NCBI RefSeq assembly: GCF_002160865.1
Contig: NZ_NFLJ01000014.1
Coordinates: forward strand, 1 to 61,002
Source: Massiliimicrobium timonense
GTDB taxonomy: Bacteria; Bacillota_I; Bacilli_A; Erysipelotrichales; Coprobacillaceae
Length of the DNA stretch: 61,002 bases
Direction: 5' to 3'
Under the pieces are notes generated by a model. The model was given only the letters and a program-made list of their open reading frames with translations, ran no database searches and was not told where the DNA came from. Below, in pieces: positions 44,118-54,033 of this stretch (positions within the stretch are counted from its first letter, which is position 1; each line of letters starts with the position of its first letter). Both the position numbers and the translations under genes were made by a program.

Positions 44118-44234
44118 CTAACGTATGTTAGGGGGTAGAAGATCTCTTTCTAAACGATACTCTTTTGGAAGAAGGAGATTTTCCATGAACCTAGGTCCTA
44201 AATATAAAGTTTTGATTTTTCTAGTTTCTTTCAT
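44118..44234 (-). CDS. 38-residue small protein, unknown
   Basis: ATG at 44,232-44,234 with a full-consensus AAAGGAGGTC ribosome-binding site 6-8 bases upstream and TAG at 44,118-44,120. The product begins MKETRKIKTLYLGPRF and ends DLLPPNIR. It is charged, has several Leu residues, and shows no signal peptide, membrane helix or Cys, so it does not look like an AgrD pheromone. A promoter-like TTTCAA-17-TATGAT pair lies at 44,277-44,305, and a small hairpin (AGACCT / AGGTCT) immediately follows the stop. It is isolated between rel and the locus 2 regulator. The function is unknown. Confidence 0.6.
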   Translation of the reverse strand: MKETRKIKTLYLGPRFMENLLLPKEYRLERDLLPPNIR

Positions 44235-44276
44235 CTTTAAGACCTCCTTTCATTTCCTTTCCTTTTCTTCGTCTAT

Positions 44277-44305
44277 ATCATAACACATTTTTTATAAAAT
44301 TGAAA
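44277..44305 (-). promoter_or_regulatory. Candidate promoter of the 38-codon gene
   Basis: TTTCAA (plus 44,300-44,305), 17 bases, TATGAT (plus 44,277-44,282), on the minus strand about 43 bases before the start codon. The -35 is weak. Confidence 0.4.
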
Positions 44306-44376
44306 GCCTTTTCATTTTCATATTATGAAAATATTATTTTCAATTTATCTTCTTTTTATCACTGCTTTTTTGATTT

Positions 44377-44410
44377 TAAAAAATCATAAATAGATACATC
44401 TATTTATGAT
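44377..44410 (-). terminator. Intrinsic terminator after rel
   Basis: Perfect AT-rich stem ATCATAAATAGAT with its complement (44,383-44,410), followed by six T residues on the minus strand. Confidence 0.7.
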
Positions 44411-44418
44411 TGAAAAAG

Positions 44419-46632
44419 TTAGTGAATAACTCTTGAAATACTATAAACACCTTGTATTTTATTTAAATTATCAATTGTCAATTGTAGAAGTTCAGCATTC
44501 TCTACAGAAAGTTTTAATTGAATTTGTGCTTCTGTATCAACGACACCGGCATTAATATTTAAAATATTAACCTTAACCTGTCCTAATACAGTAATAATAT
44601 CATTCAATAAATTAGGACGATCTAAACCTCTAATATCAATATCAACTTCAAAACGCTTTTGCATAATATTTGTATAATCCCAATAAACATCAATCAGACG
44701 TCCTTTTTCTACACCTTTTAGGTTAGGACAATCTGCACGATGAACTTTGATTCCTTGTCCTTTTGACACATACCCAATAATCTCATCACCGGGAATAGGA
44801 TTACAACATTTCGATAATTGAACCTTTAATCCATCCACACCTTTGACACTAATACCTAAACTGCTGCTTTTCTTTTGATTCTTTAAAGCATTATTGTTTT
44901 TCTTTAAAATCTTTGAAAGATTATCAAAGAAACCAGTTTTTGATGGTAAGACTTTATCTATGAGCGTGGCAGCTGTAGCCTGTTTTTTCCCAATCACTAA
45001 CATTAAATCATCAAAATTTCTAGCTCCAAAAGAACCAAAATATGATTTATAAGTTTCTGGATCAAGAAATTTCTTTTCATCTAAATTACGTTTACGAATT
45101 TCTTCTTTTAAAAGCTTCTTTCCTTCTTCTATCGCTTCTTTTTGTGTTTCTGCATCTTTTTTAGAAATATATTGTCTAATTTTATTTCTGGCTCCGGCCG
45201 TTCTAACAAATTTTAACCAGTCTTCACTCGGTCCAGAATTTTTATTCGTTTTGATTTCACAGACATCACCTGTTTTCAGTTTGGTATTGATAGGGACCAT
45301 GACATTATTAACGATTGCCCCTACCGCATGGTGACCGACTTCGGTATGAATACGATAGGCAAAATCAATAGGCGTTGCCCCATTAGGAAGTTCTACAATT
45401 TTTCCTTGTGGTGTCATAACATAGACATTAGCTTCAAAGATATCACGTTTTAATGAGTCATAATATTCTTTAGCGTCACCATCTTTAATTTCATCACTTA
45501 AAGTAATGAAATCGCCCAGCCATTGTAATTTATCAACAATATCTTTTTGTTCTTGTCTTGATGAATAATCTTTTCCTTCTTTGTATCGCCAATGAGAAGC
45601 CACTCCACGTTCTGCCAGTTCGTCCATTTCTTCAGTACGAATCTGTATTTCAAAAATATGTCCATCCTCACCGATAACAGCTGTGTGCAAAGATTGATAC
45701 ATATTAGGCTTAGGCATAGCAATATAATCTTTAAAACGACCCGGTAAAGGACGAAAATGATCATGAATAATACCTAAGACTTCATAACATTTCATTTTAT
45801 CTTTTAAGATAATACGTAAAGCATTTAAATCATAAAGTTCATCAAAACGTTTATGTTTAATAACCATTTTTTTATAAATACTATAAATATGTTTTGCTCT
45901 ACCTTTAATACGATAATCAATATGATTTTCATCCAGTAATTTTTCTACGGATTTCATCATTTTTTCAACAGATTCTTTTCTTTCACTACGTTTTTGTTCT
46001 AATAGCTCAGAGATTTCAAGATAAGCTTTTGGATCTAAATAATGCAAACAAAGGTCTTCCAGTTCAATACGAATATCATTAATACCTAAACGATGTGCAA
46101 TTGGTGCATAAACTTCCAATGTTTCCCTAGAAATGCGCTGTTGTTTAGCAGGAGGCATATACTGTAATGTACGCATATTATGCAAACGATCTGCCAATTT
46201 AATCAAGATTACGCGTATATCTTTTGCCATCGCAATATAAATCTTACGATGATTTTCAGCATAAACATCAGCTTCATCTTTAAATGGCATTTTATTGATT
46301 TTCGTTACACCTTCAACAAGACTGGTAATTTCTTCTCCAAAACGTTCGACCATTTCTTCACGAGGGACATCACAGTCTTCCATGACATCATGTAAAAGTC
46401 CTGCCGCAATAGTTGTTGGTCCGGTCTGTAAAGTCGTCAGAATGTATGCTACCCAGATCAAATGAATCGTATAAGGTTCACCACTTTTACGTTTTTGTCC
46501 TTCATGTTTTACCATAATAAAATCATAAGCTTTTTGAATTAAATCAATACTTTCTTTTTTGGTAATGTAAGTTGAACAACTTTCCAAGACATCATCAAAT
46601 GTCACTTGATCATGTGCTCCTTTATATTTCAT
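44419..46632 (-). CDS. rel: Bifunctional (p)ppGpp synthetase/hydrolase Rel
   Basis: A protein of 737 residues with full RelA/SpoT layout. The HD hydrolase domain has HDVMEDCD (about 81-88). The synthetase domain has YDLNALRIILKD, with YQSLHTAVIGEDG later. The TGS domain has VYVMTPQGKIVELPNGATPIDFAY (about 395-455). A helical/zinc-finger-type region has KCCNPIPGDEI, and an ACT domain closes the C-terminus. It makes and degrades the stringent-response alarmone. It is the last gene of recJ-apt-rel, the order seen in Bacillus, although a terminator-like hairpin lies between apt and rel. Confidence 0.96.
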   Translation of the reverse strand: MKYKGAHDQVTFDDVLESCSTYITKKESIDLIQKAYDFIMVKHEGQKRKSGEPYTIHLIWVAYILTTLQTGPTTIAAGLLHDVMEDCDVPREEMVERFGEEITSLVEGVTKINKMPFKDEADVYAENHRKIYIAMAKDIRVILIKLADRLHNMRTLQYMPPAKQQRISRETLEVYAPIAHRLGINDIRIELEDLCLHYLDPKAYLEISELLEQKRSERKESVEKMMKSVEKLLDENHIDYRIKGRAKHIYSIYKKMVIKHKRFDELYDLNALRIILKDKMKCYEVLGIIHDHFRPLPGRFKDYIAMPKPNMYQSLHTAVIGEDGHIFEIQIRTEEMDELAERGVASHWRYKEGKDYSSRQEQKDIVDKLQWLGDFITLSDEIKDGDAKEYYDSLKRDIFEANVYVMTPQGKIVELPNGATPIDFAYRIHTEVGHHAVGAIVNNVMVPINTKLKTGDVCEIKTNKNSGPSEDWLKFVRTAGARNKIRQYISKKDAETQKEAIEEGKKLLKEEIRKRNLDEKKFLDPETYKSYFGSFGARNFDDLMLVIGKKQATAATLIDKVLPSKTGFFDNLSKILKKNNNALKNQKKSSSLGISVKGVDGLKVQLSKCCNPIPGDEIIGYVSKGQGIKVHRADCPNLKGVEKGRLIDVYWDYTNIMQKRFEVDIDIRGLDRPNLLNDIITVLGQVKVNILNINAGVVDTEAQIQLKLSVENAELLQLTIDNLNKIQGVYSISRVIH

Positions 46633-46655
46633 AAATTCTTCCCCCTTTACTATGC

Positions 46656-46680
46656 AAAAAAAGAGACATCGTCCCTTTTA
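46656..46680 (-). terminator. Terminator-like hairpin between apt and rel
   Basis: AAGGGAC paired with GTCTCTT (including G-U pairs) over a 3-base loop, then a T-run on the minus strand. It lies between the apt stop and the rel ribosome-binding site, so rel is transcribed by read-through or from a promoter I cannot see. Confidence 0.6.
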
Positions 46681-47190
46681 ATACTTTAAGACTGAAAAAA
46701 CGTCATAATCTTTTAAAAGTTCCCTTCCTTTTAATGCTTCAAGTTCAATTAAAAAAGCAGTTCCTACAACGTTTCCACCCATTTTTTCAATTAGAGTTAT
46801 AGCCGCCTCAACTGTTCCACCAGTTGCTAATAAATCATCAACAACCAAAACATTTTGTCCAGCTTGAATACTATCACTATGCATTTGAATTTCATTTGAA
46901 CCATATTCCAAATCATAAGATTGACTAATCACTTCTCGAGGAAGTTTTCCCGGTTTTCTAACAGGAACAAATCCACAATGTAATGCCAAAGCAACAGGAC
47001 ATCCAAATAAAAATCCTCTAGCTTCAGGTCCCACAATGACATCAACCTTTTTATCTTTTGCAAATTCACTGATTAATCGAATAGATTCTTGATATGCATC
47101 CTTATTGGCTAAAAGTGGTGTCACATCTCTAAAGATAACACCCGGTTCTGGAAAATCAGGAATATCTGCGATATACTTTTTTAAATCCAT
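46678..47190 (-). CDS. apt: Adenine phosphoribosyltransferase
   Basis: Salvages adenine to AMP using PRPP. 170 residues, the usual length. N-terminal [32 protein letters not shown], and the PRPP-binding motif [13 protein letters not shown] are diagnostic. GGAGGG precedes the ATG. It lies 59 bases downstream of recJ and upstream of rel, matching the recJ-apt-rel cluster of other Firmicutes. Confidence 0.96.
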   Translation of the reverse strand: MDLKKYIADIPDFPEPGVIFRDVTPLLANKDAYQESIRLISEFAKDKKVDVIVGPEARGFLFGCPVALALHCGFVPVRKPGKLPREVISQSYDLEYGSNEIQMHSDSIQAGQNVLVVDDLLATGGTVEAAITLIEKMGGNVVGTAFLIELEALKGRELLKDYDVFSVLKY

Positions 47191-47249
47191 AGCTTAAAAG
47201 CCCTCCTTATTTGTCTATTATATCAAAATCTCTGCTTTTTATAAAGAGA

Positions 47250-48872
47250 TTATACAATATCTTTAATAATAAAATTTATACTTTTTTGATGACGATATTC
47301 ATTAATTTGTAATGTCCCAATGACATTCATTGTTTTTATATTTTTTAATTCACCATATAAATCTCCATGTTGAAAATACAACATAGACATCTGACCATGT
47401 GGAAATTGACTTTCCATCTTTAAATGTTTTCCTTGCCCCATTTGTTGAACACGAGAAACAGGAACATTCTTTAATATATATAAAGGTTCTTCATTTTTCA
47501 TACCGAAAGGTTCTAATAATGATAAAGATTCTACACTGGAAAGTACAATATCATTTTCATCAATCTGCAAAACAGATGTTGTTGGTTGAAAATGCCTACC
47601 TTGTAAAGAGTCCTTAACACATTGACAAAATGAATCAAAATGAGCCTCATCAACCGTAAATCCTCCAGCTAAAGAATGACCTCCACAAATAACAAACTGA
47701 TCTTGATGTTCCATAAAAAATTGATGCAAAGAAAAACCTTCTACACTTCTGGCACTGCCTTTATACAAACCTTTGTCTTTATCATGATTCATCACAAAAC
47801 TTGGTCTTTCATATTCACGTGTATATTTTCCAGCAATCAACCCCATAATGCCTTCATGAATCTCATCACTTGCCCAGCAAAGAAAATCATCATTCATCTG
47901 CTGCTTGGCAAGTTCATACTGTTGGTTGGTCATTGTCTGTCTTTTGGTATTCAAAGATGTGGCCATTTGAGCCACTTGAACCATAAAATCACGAGGCGCA
48001 TTTTTTAAGAAGTATTTGACCAGAATATTAGGAGAACAGAGTTCTGGTAAACGACCAAAAGAATTGATCTTAGGTGCAATCACAAATCCAATACCATAAG
48101 TTGAATAAGTCTGCTGATTTCCTAACAATAATTCTAATGACAGATATTTTCCTTCTTTCATAAAAGTCAAAGCACGTCTAACCAGTGAACGATTTTCATT
48201 GAGTAATGGCATCATATCTGAAATGGTCGTAATTGCTGCCAGACAAAATAAATATTTATCTTGTCGTCCAAGCAATGCACTTGCCAGTTTATATGCAACA
48301 TAGCCTCCTGATATTTCTTTAAAAGGATAATCTGGTGATAGCTTTGTATGAATAATTGTACAGGCATCTGGTAAATCTTGATCAAATTGATGATGATCTG
48401 TAATAATGACATCAATGCCCAGTTCATTGGCTCTTTCAACAGCTTCAAAAGCCTTCACACCATTATCCACAGTAATGATTAAAGTATAACCTTTTTCAGC
48501 CATCTGTTCTACACGCCTAACATTCAAGCCATAGCCATCTTCAAAGCGATGAGGAATATGATATCCTACTTTCACTCCCAGCTCTAAAAAAGCTTGCACA
48601 AGAATCGTTGTTGCTAAAATACCATCACAATCATAATCTCCATAAATACAGATTTTTTCATGCTGTTCAATCGCTTCATGGATTCTTTCCAATGTCATAT
48701 CAGCTTCTTCAAACAATGAAAAATCATGATAGATCAAACGTGGATTCATCATTTCTTTCAATGTTTTTTCATCATATTGACGACTTTCAATGACTTTTGC
48801 TAATAAAGAATTGATATGATATCGAGCCTGAATCTGTTGATAATGTTGTGGTTCTATGATCTTATATTTCAT
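47250..48872 (-). CDS. recJ: Single-stranded-DNA-specific exonuclease RecJ
   Basis: A 5'-3' exonuclease of recombination and mismatch repair. 540 residues, a short form without the long C-terminal extension seen in Bacillus. DHH motifs are visible: ICIYGDYDCDGILAT, ITVDNGVKA, and TDHHQFDQDLPDA. The DHHA1 region has FVICGGHSLAGGFTV. The OB-fold domain covers about 430-540. The ATG has an AGGAG site. It is the first gene of recJ-apt-rel. Confidence 0.93.
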   Translation of the reverse strand: MKYKIIEPQHYQQIQARYHINSLLAKVIESRQYDEKTLKEMMNPRLIYHDFSLFEEADMTLERIHEAIEQHEKICIYGDYDCDGILATTILVQAFLELGVKVGYHIPHRFEDGYGLNVRRVEQMAEKGYTLIITVDNGVKAFEAVERANELGIDVIITDHHQFDQDLPDACTIIHTKLSPDYPFKEISGGYVAYKLASALLGRQDKYLFCLAAITTISDMMPLLNENRSLVRRALTFMKEGKYLSLELLLGNQQTYSTYGIGFVIAPKINSFGRLPELCSPNILVKYFLKNAPRDFMVQVAQMATSLNTKRQTMTNQQYELAKQQMNDDFLCWASDEIHEGIMGLIAGKYTREYERPSFVMNHDKDKGLYKGSARSVEGFSLHQFFMEHQDQFVICGGHSLAGGFTVDEAHFDSFCQCVKDSLQGRHFQPTTSVLQIDENDIVLSSVESLSLLEPFGMKNEEPLYILKNVPVSRVQQMGQGKHLKMESQFPHGQMSMLYFQHGDLYGELKNIKTMNVIGTLQINEYRHQKSINFIIKDIV

Positions 48873-48975
48873 AACTCACTTCAATCTCCTTCACATATAA
48901 AAGCATTATAACACACGTTGATTTGTGATTTCAAATCATTGACATTTTTCATTGTTCATTTTATTTCTTAAATAA

Positions 48976-49014
48976 AAAAGTCCTGCTAACATCACAGAAG
49001 TTAGAGGCACTATT
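48976..49014 (-). terminator. Intrinsic terminator after comN
   Basis: A bulged stem pairing AGT-CCT-CTAAC with GTTAG-AGG-ACT and a TTTTTT tail on the minus strand, overlapping the end of the gene. Confidence 0.7.
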
Positions 49015-49297
49015 TCGCAATAAAATCACTAAAATCATCAATTTTCATCGTCGATGCTTCTTTAATGACTTTCATCTTTAAATAATCAAAAACCTCAGAA
49101 AAACGCAAAGACATAATATCATCAATCACATCACACATCGCTTTTGTTTCTACATCTTTCCATTTAATAGAATAAAGATAATCCTTTATATCATAACTAT
49201 TAATATCATGAACCCCTTCATTTTTAAATTCATTAGCTTTTATACGAATTAAAAAAAGAATATCTAGTGGTAAGTTATTCTTTATATTGATTTCCAT
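49010..49297 (-). CDS. comN: ComN-like post-transcriptional regulator
   Basis: About 95 residues, soluble. The segment RIKANEFKNEGVHDINSYDI followed by KDYLYSIKWKD resembles the Post_transc_reg/ComN (YrzD) family, which in Bacillus controls comE mRNA at the division site. The position supports the call: in Bacillus comN lies between spoVB and recJ, and here it lies between the same two genes (secDF, normally next to it, is absent). The ATG at 49,295-49,297 has AGGAAG 8 bases upstream. The family assignment is moderately sure. Confidence 0.7.
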   Translation of the reverse strand: MEINIKNNLPLDILFLIRIKANEFKNEGVHDINSYDIKDYLYSIKWKDVETKAMCDVIDDIMSLRFSEVFDYLKMKVIKEASTMKIDDFSDFIAK

Positions 49298-49376
49298 CGA
49301 ATGCACTTCCTAACATATTTTTTAAATATTTAACATATTTATTATAAAGGAAATTCGACAATAAAGGAAGTATTTT

Positions 49377-50687
49377 ATGAAAAGAAAATTGATTAATTCA
49401 TTTCTCATCTTAACAGCCAGTACCCTCATCACCAAAGTCTTTTCATTACTCAATCGTATGCTTTTATCACGACTTTTAGATGAAAATGGAATGGCACTTT
49501 ATATTTTGGTTATTCCAACATTATCTTTATGCATTACCTTAGCCCAGTTTTCCGTTCCATCTGCAGTTTTTCGCTTGATTTCACATCCCAAATACAACAA
49601 CAAAAAGATTATTATTTCAGCATTATGTATATGTTTTATAACATGTTTATGTATTATGGGCACACTTTTATGTTTTTCAAAAATAATAGCTGTTTATTTT
49701 CTAAAACAAAGTGATGCTTATTTTCCACTTTTATGTATGCTTCCCTTTATTCCTCTGGTAGGAATAAGTGGTATTATCAAAAACTATTATTTAGGAAAAG
49801 AAGATGTCTGGAATCTTTCACTTGCTCAATTATTTGAAGAAGTTTCTCGTATTGTTTTTACTTATATTGTCATCCAAAAATTTCATCATCTTCACATGCC
49901 CTATTTAGTCAGCATTGCTATTATTGCTATGAGTATTGGGGAAATCACTTCTATTCTTTTTTTAATGTTACGTTTAAAAAGGAAAGTCAACTGGCATTAT
50001 CATCCCCTTTCCTATTTTCAAAGTCACTTTCTATTCAAAGATATGATGAATATTGCTTTACCCTTAACAGGATCAAGACTGTTGCATGTTGGCTACAATT
50101 TTTTAGAACCCATTCTTCTTGTTTCAATTTTGACAAAACTACATATTGAAGAAACACAAATTCATCTTCAATATGCAATAATAAGTGGTTATGTCATTTC
50201 ATTACTTGTGACACCTACTTTTTTCAACAATGTGATTTTAAGATTGTTAATCCCTATTTTAAATAAAGATCTCGCCTACAATCGTATTAATGCTCTCAAA
50301 AAGCATGTTTTCTATAGTCTTATCATTTGCCTTTTCATTAGTCTTCCCTTTACATTGATCTTTTATTTTTATGGCGATGTCTGCCTTCAGATCATGTACA
50401 ATACAACCAAAGGATATCAGTATCTTCAGTATATGTGTATTCCTTTTACAATTTTTTATTTACAGACACCCTTAAGTGCCACATTACAGGCACTCAATAA
50501 AAATAAAGAAATGTTTATGATGAGTACTTTAGAAGTTTTCATTGAACTAGTTTGTCTAATTATTTTAATTCCTCGCTTTCATGTTGCAAGTGTCGCTATC
50601 GTCATGTTAATAGGATTATTTTCAACACTTGTTTTTTCATTTTATTTTGTCTATCAATTTGTTTATAAACATAAAAAAAGCCTATAA
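49377..50687 (+). CDS. spoVB: SpoVB/MATE-like polysaccharide or lipid flippase
   Basis: A membrane protein of 436 residues with about 12 helices. It belongs to the MOP superfamily: the N-terminal FLILTASTLITKVFSLLNRM motif is typical of SpoVB/MurJ-like flippases, and GISGIIKNYYLGKED is another conserved segment. It may move lipid-linked precursors during spore cortex or wall synthesis. spoVB sits near comN and recJ in Bacillus, as here. AAAGGAAG precedes the ATG. Its 3' end overlaps the convergent aminotransferase gene by 6 bases at a shared terminator. Confidence 0.8.
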   Translation: MKRKLINSFLILTASTLITKVFSLLNRMLLSRLLDENGMALYILVIPTLSLCITLAQFSVPSAVFRLISHPKYNNKKIIISALCICFITCLCIMGTLLCFSKIIAVYFLKQSDAYFPLLCMLPFIPLVGISGIIKNYYLGKEDVWNLSLAQLFEEVSRIVFTYIVIQKFHHLHMPYLVSIAIIAMSIGEITSILFLMLRLKRKVNWHYHPLSYFQSHFLFKDMMNIALPLTGSRLLHVGYNFLEPILLVSILTKLHIEETQIHLQYAIISGYVISLLVTPTFFNNVILRLLIPILNKDLAYNRINALKKHVFYSLIICLFISLPFTLIFYFYGDVCLQIMYNTTKGYQYLQYMCIPFTIFYLQTPLSATLQALNKNKEMFMMSTLEVFIELVCLIILIPRFHVASVAIVMLIGLFSTLVFSFYFVYQFVYKHKKSL

Positions 50688-50709
50688 CACAATGGAAATA
50701 GGCTTTTGA
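50673..50709. terminator. Bidirectional terminator between spoVB and the aminotransferase
   Basis: AAAAGCCTAT and ATAGGCTTTT with a 12-base loop, overlapping both convergent stop codons. Confidence 0.8.
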
Positions 50710-51821
50710 TCAAATTGTCTTAACCAACGTGAAAAAGTCATTAAACCTTCTTTCATGATTTGTTCATCTTGTGTAAATCCAAATCTTAAATGATATTCCA
50801 CATCAAAGGCACTTCCCGGAACAAAGAAGACACCTGTTTCTTTTTGCAACTTTTCACAAAAGAGTGTAGAAGGCATATCCACATGGTAATGTAAAAAACA
50901 AACTGTTCCATGACGTGGTATAACACATGAAACAAGTGGTTCTTGATCTAACCATCGTTGGAGAATGTCTTTATTTTTCTGACAAATATTTAAACTACGT
51001 TTTAAAATCTGATCTTTATTTTCTAAAATCAGACAAGCTAAATAATCATCTAAAGGTCCACTACTGATAATATGATAGTCACGACGATAATTAATCAAAT
51101 CAATCACTTCTTGAGGGCCTTTAATCCAACCTAGTCTTAATCCGGCAAAAGAAAATACTTTTGACAAACTTTGTGTGACTATCGCCTGATCATAGTAATC
51201 ACTGAATGAAGGATACAAACCACAAGCTTTTGTATCAACCCCTCGATAAATTTCATCACACAAAATATAGCAATGATGTTTCTTAGCTAAATCAATGATT
51301 TCTTTCATTAAAGGCAAAGGAATTGTTGTTCCAGTTGGATTGTTAGGTGAGTTTAAACAAATCATTTTGGTGTTATCTTGTATGCATGATTGAAAATCCT
51401 CAATAGTTGGTAACCACTCGTTTTCTTCTTTTAAGGTAATCAAAGAAACTTCACAACCTAATGATAAAGGAAAATCATACATTTGCTGGTATGTAGGAAA
51501 TAAACTGATCACATGATCTCCCGCTTCCAGCAAACTCATCATGACCAATTCATTAGCATTAATGGCCCCATGAGTAATAGTGATATGACTTTCATCACCC
51601 GTTTCATATAACGATAAAATCGCTTTTTTTAAACGTTGAGAACCTACAATAGGTCCATAATCCATTTTCATAGACATGATCTGATCACTGATATTTTCTG
51701 ATACAAATTGTTGAAGTTCTGATAAAGTTAAGGATGACACACATGTTTCTGTCAAATTATATTGACAGTCATTTTCATGATCAGTCATCCATGTTTCTAC
51801 TTTAAATTCGTTAATTTTCAT
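50682..51821 (-). CDS. PLP-dependent class I/II aminotransferase
   Basis: A protein of 379 residues, fold type I. The PLP-binding features are visible: LNSPNNPTGTTIPL (Asn pocket), CDEIYRGVD (Asp that binds the pyridine nitrogen), the Schiff-base Lys in TQSLSKVFSFAGLRLGW, and the C-terminal Arg in HLRFGF. The substrate is not readable. The gene is the fourth of an ABC transporter operon and its start shares one base with the stop of the ATPase gene, so it is translated together with an importer. The operon's T-box reads an Arg codon. This suggests a role in the use of a basic amino acid or its breakdown product, which is inference. Confidence 0.88.
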   Translation of the reverse strand: MKINEFKVETWMTDHENDCQYNLTETCVSSLTLSELQQFVSENISDQIMSMKMDYGPIVGSQRLKKAILSLYETGDESHITITHGAINANELVMMSLLEAGDHVISLFPTYQQMYDFPLSLGCEVSLITLKEENEWLPTIEDFQSCIQDNTKMICLNSPNNPTGTTIPLPLMKEIIDLAKKHHCYILCDEIYRGVDTKACGLYPSFSDYYDQAIVTQSLSKVFSFAGLRLGWIKGPQEVIDLINYRRDYHIISSGPLDDYLACLILENKDQILKRSLNICQKNKDILQRWLDQEPLVSCVIPRHGTVCFLHYHVDMPSTLFCEKLQKETGVFFVPGSAFDVEYHLRFGFTQDEQIMKEGLMTFSRWLRQFDQKPISIVL

Positions 51822-52549
51822 TAGTGCATAACCTTATTTAAAAAATCTTGTGCTCTTTGTGTTTTAGGATGCTTAAAGAATTCTTCAGCATTATTTTCTT
51901 CAACAATTTTTCCATCTTCCAAAAAGATAACACGATTGGCAACTGTACGTGCAAATCCCATTTCATGTGTCACAACAACCATTGTCATTCCTTCATTGGC
52001 TAATTCCTGCATAACCTCCAAAACTTCAATAACCATTTCTGGATCCAAAGCACTTGTTGGTTCATCAAACAACATAATTTCTGGACTCATGCATAAACTT
52101 CTGGCTATTGCAACTCTTTGTTTTTGTCCACCTGATAATTTATTTGGATATTCATCTTTTTTATCAAGAAGACCCACTCTTTCCAAGTATTGACAAGCTA
52201 TTTGTTCTGCTTCTTCTTTGCTTTTTTTCATCACTTGAATAGGGGCTAAAGTCAAATTTTCTAAAACTGTCATATTAGGAAAAAGATTAAAATGTTGAAA
52301 AACAAATCCCATTAATCCTCTTAATTTTTTATAATTTTCACTATCTTTTTCATCAAGTAATTGATCATTAACATAGATATGACCACTTTCTGGTTTTTCT
52401 AATCCATTAATACATCTTAGCACTGTACTTTTTCCAGAACCAGAAGGACCAATCAAGCAAACGATTTCCCCTTTTTTAATTTCTAAGGAAACATCATTAA
52501 CAGCCTTTAAATCATTAAATTGTTTTACAATATTCTCTACTTTAATCAC
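51821..52549 (-). CDS. Amino-acid ABC transporter ATPase (GlnQ/ArtM-like)
   Basis: A protein of 242 residues of the polar amino-acid uptake group. Walker A is [12 protein letters not shown], the Q-loop is in [15 protein letters not shown], the signature is LSGGQKQR, Walker B is [15 protein letters not shown], and the switch His is in [10 protein letters not shown]. It overlaps the permease gene by 8 bases. The T-box of the operon suggests arginine as the substrate class. Confidence 0.94.
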   Translation of the reverse strand: MIKVENIVKQFNDLKAVNDVSLEIKKGEIVCLIGPSGSGKSTVLRCINGLEKPESGHIYVNDQLLDEKDSENYKKLRGLMGFVFQHFNLFPNMTVLENLTLAPIQVMKKSKEEAEQIACQYLERVGLLDKKDEYPNKLSGGQKQRVAIARSLCMSPEIMLFDEPTSALDPEMVIEVLEVMQELANEGMTMVVVTHEMGFARTVANRVIFLEDGKIVEENNAEEFFKHPKTQRAQDFLNKVMH

Positions 52550-53225
52550 TAACTGCCAACTTCCTTTCTATTTTCTTTGCTATATATGAAATCGTCAAAG
52601 TCATAACAAGATAATAAACTCCTGCCAAACAATAAGGTGACATAAATTCATAATATTGATTTCCTAATACTTTAGCAGAATTTAATAATTCAACAAGACC
52701 TATAATACTGACTAATGATGAATCCTTAATCAAGGTAATAAATTCACTAATCAAAGGTGGCACGATTCTTTTGAATGCCTGTGGTAAAATAACAAGACGC
52801 ATTGTTTGCCATCTTGATAATCCTAAAGTTTCACAGGCTTCCCATTGTCCTTTATCAATACCGTTAATACCACTTCTGATTAATTCTGTTGTATATGCCC
52901 CACTATTAATACTCATGGCAACAACACCAATGAGAAAATAATTCATTCTAAAAACTTCACCTGTAATCTGCGTAACAATAATAGGAACAACATTAAATAT
53001 CAGCATGATTTGTAAAAGCATCGGTGTTCCTCGAATAACTTCTACATATATATTTCCTAATATTCTTAATAATCTATTCTTTGATATCTTTGCTGAAGCT
53101 CCTAGAATACCAAAAATTAATCCAATAAAAAGGGATAGACCTGCCATACTTAATGACACCATTGCCCCCTTAAATAGATATATCAAATTGTCTATAGTGA
53201 GTATGTCCCAAAAAGCTGTAAACAT
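52542..53225 (-). CDS. Amino-acid ABC transporter permease (HisM/GlnP-like)
   Basis: A protein of 227 residues with about five membrane helices. The conserved polar amino-acid permease loop is present ([20 protein letters not shown], the EAA motif, followed by [13 protein letters not shown]). [13 protein letters not shown] near residue 65 is also typical. One permease is encoded, so it probably forms a homodimer with the ATPase above. It lies 19 bases after the binding-protein gene. Confidence 0.93.
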   Translation of the reverse strand: MFTAFWDILTIDNLIYLFKGAMVSLSMAGLSLFIGLIFGILGASAKISKNRLLRILGNIYVEVIRGTPMLLQIMLIFNVVPIIVTQITGEVFRMNYFLIGVVAMSINSGAYTTELIRSGINGIDKGQWEACETLGLSRWQTMRLVILPQAFKRIVPPLISEFITLIKDSSLVSIIGLVELLNSAKVLGNQYYEFMSPYCLAGVYYLVMTLTISYIAKKIERKLAVSD

Positions 53226-53244
53226 ATTCTATCCCCTTTCTCAT

Positions 53245-54033
53245 CTATTCTTTTAATTGTTTTAAACCATATTTTTCACATAATTGTGTATAATCATCAC
53301 TTGCTAAAAACTGATCTAAAGCTTTGTTCACCAAATTAATCATATCTTCATTTCCTTCTTTAGCAATAATATAATTCTTTTCATCTAACAAAGATTCTTC
53401 TAACATTACAAAACCTTGTTCTTTGACATAATTTTGAGCAACTGCCAAGTCTACAACAACAGCATCATATTGATGACTTGTTAAAGCACTAAAAATTTCT
53501 TGCACATTAGAAACAGAAACAACTTTAGCATTTTTGATTGACTTCGCAGCATCTTCACCTGTTGCTCCACTTTGTGCAGCAATGACTTTTCCTTCAAGAT
53601 CAGCAACTGTCTTAATATCAGAATCTTTATTCACAACAGCAACTTGAGCTGTGGCAGTATATGGTTTAGACCATTCAACTTTTCTGTCTTCATCATAAGT
53701 AAATCCAGAAACACCTAAATCCATTTGACCACTTTGTACTTGAGAAACAATATTTTCAAATGACATTTGATGCCATGTAAATTTATATTCTGTTTTATCA
53801 TCGTTTAAATAACTTGGAAATAAAGCTACCATATCTGGATCAAATCCTACAATATTTCCATCAGTATCTAAAGATTCATATGGTGCATAGTCTGGAGATA
53901 CTGCAACATGAATTTCTTTTACTTCTTTTCCTGAACTTGCTTGTGTATCAGTTGTTTCTTTTTCATTTCCCCCACAAGCTGTTACTGTTAATGCCATAGC
54001 GGCTACTAATAATCCTTTAAATAATTTTTTCAT
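53245..54033 (-). CDS. Amino-acid ABC transporter substrate-binding lipoprotein
   Basis: A lipoprotein of 262 residues. The signal peptide MKKLFKGLLVAAMALTVTAC has its lipidation Cys at 20, then a Glu/Thr-rich linker and an SBP family 3 domain. Motifs include HVAVSPDYAPYESLD, GFDPDMVALFP, and SGFTYDEDRKVEWSKPY. It is the first gene of the T-box-controlled operon. Arginine is the predicted ligand from the T-box specifier and not from the protein itself. Confidence 0.92.
   Translation of the reverse strand: MKKLFKGLLVAAMALTVTACGGNEKETTDTQASSGKEVKEIHVAVSPDYAPYESLDTDGNIVGFDPDMVALFPSYLNDDKTEYKFTWHQMSFENIVSQVQSGQMDLGVSGFTYDEDRKVEWSKPYTATAQVAVVNKDSDIKTVADLEGKVIAAQSGATGEDAAKSIKNAKVVSVSNVQEIFSALTSHQYDAVVVDLAVAQNYVKEQGFVMLEESLLDEKNYIIAKEGNEDMINLVNKALDQFLASDDYTQLCEKYGLKQLKE

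Noticed and set aside
44118-44234. AgrD-like autoinducer peptide for the locus 2 system
   Set aside because: No Cys or Ser in a thiolactone/lactone context, no amphipathic leader and no AgrB-like gene in the window.
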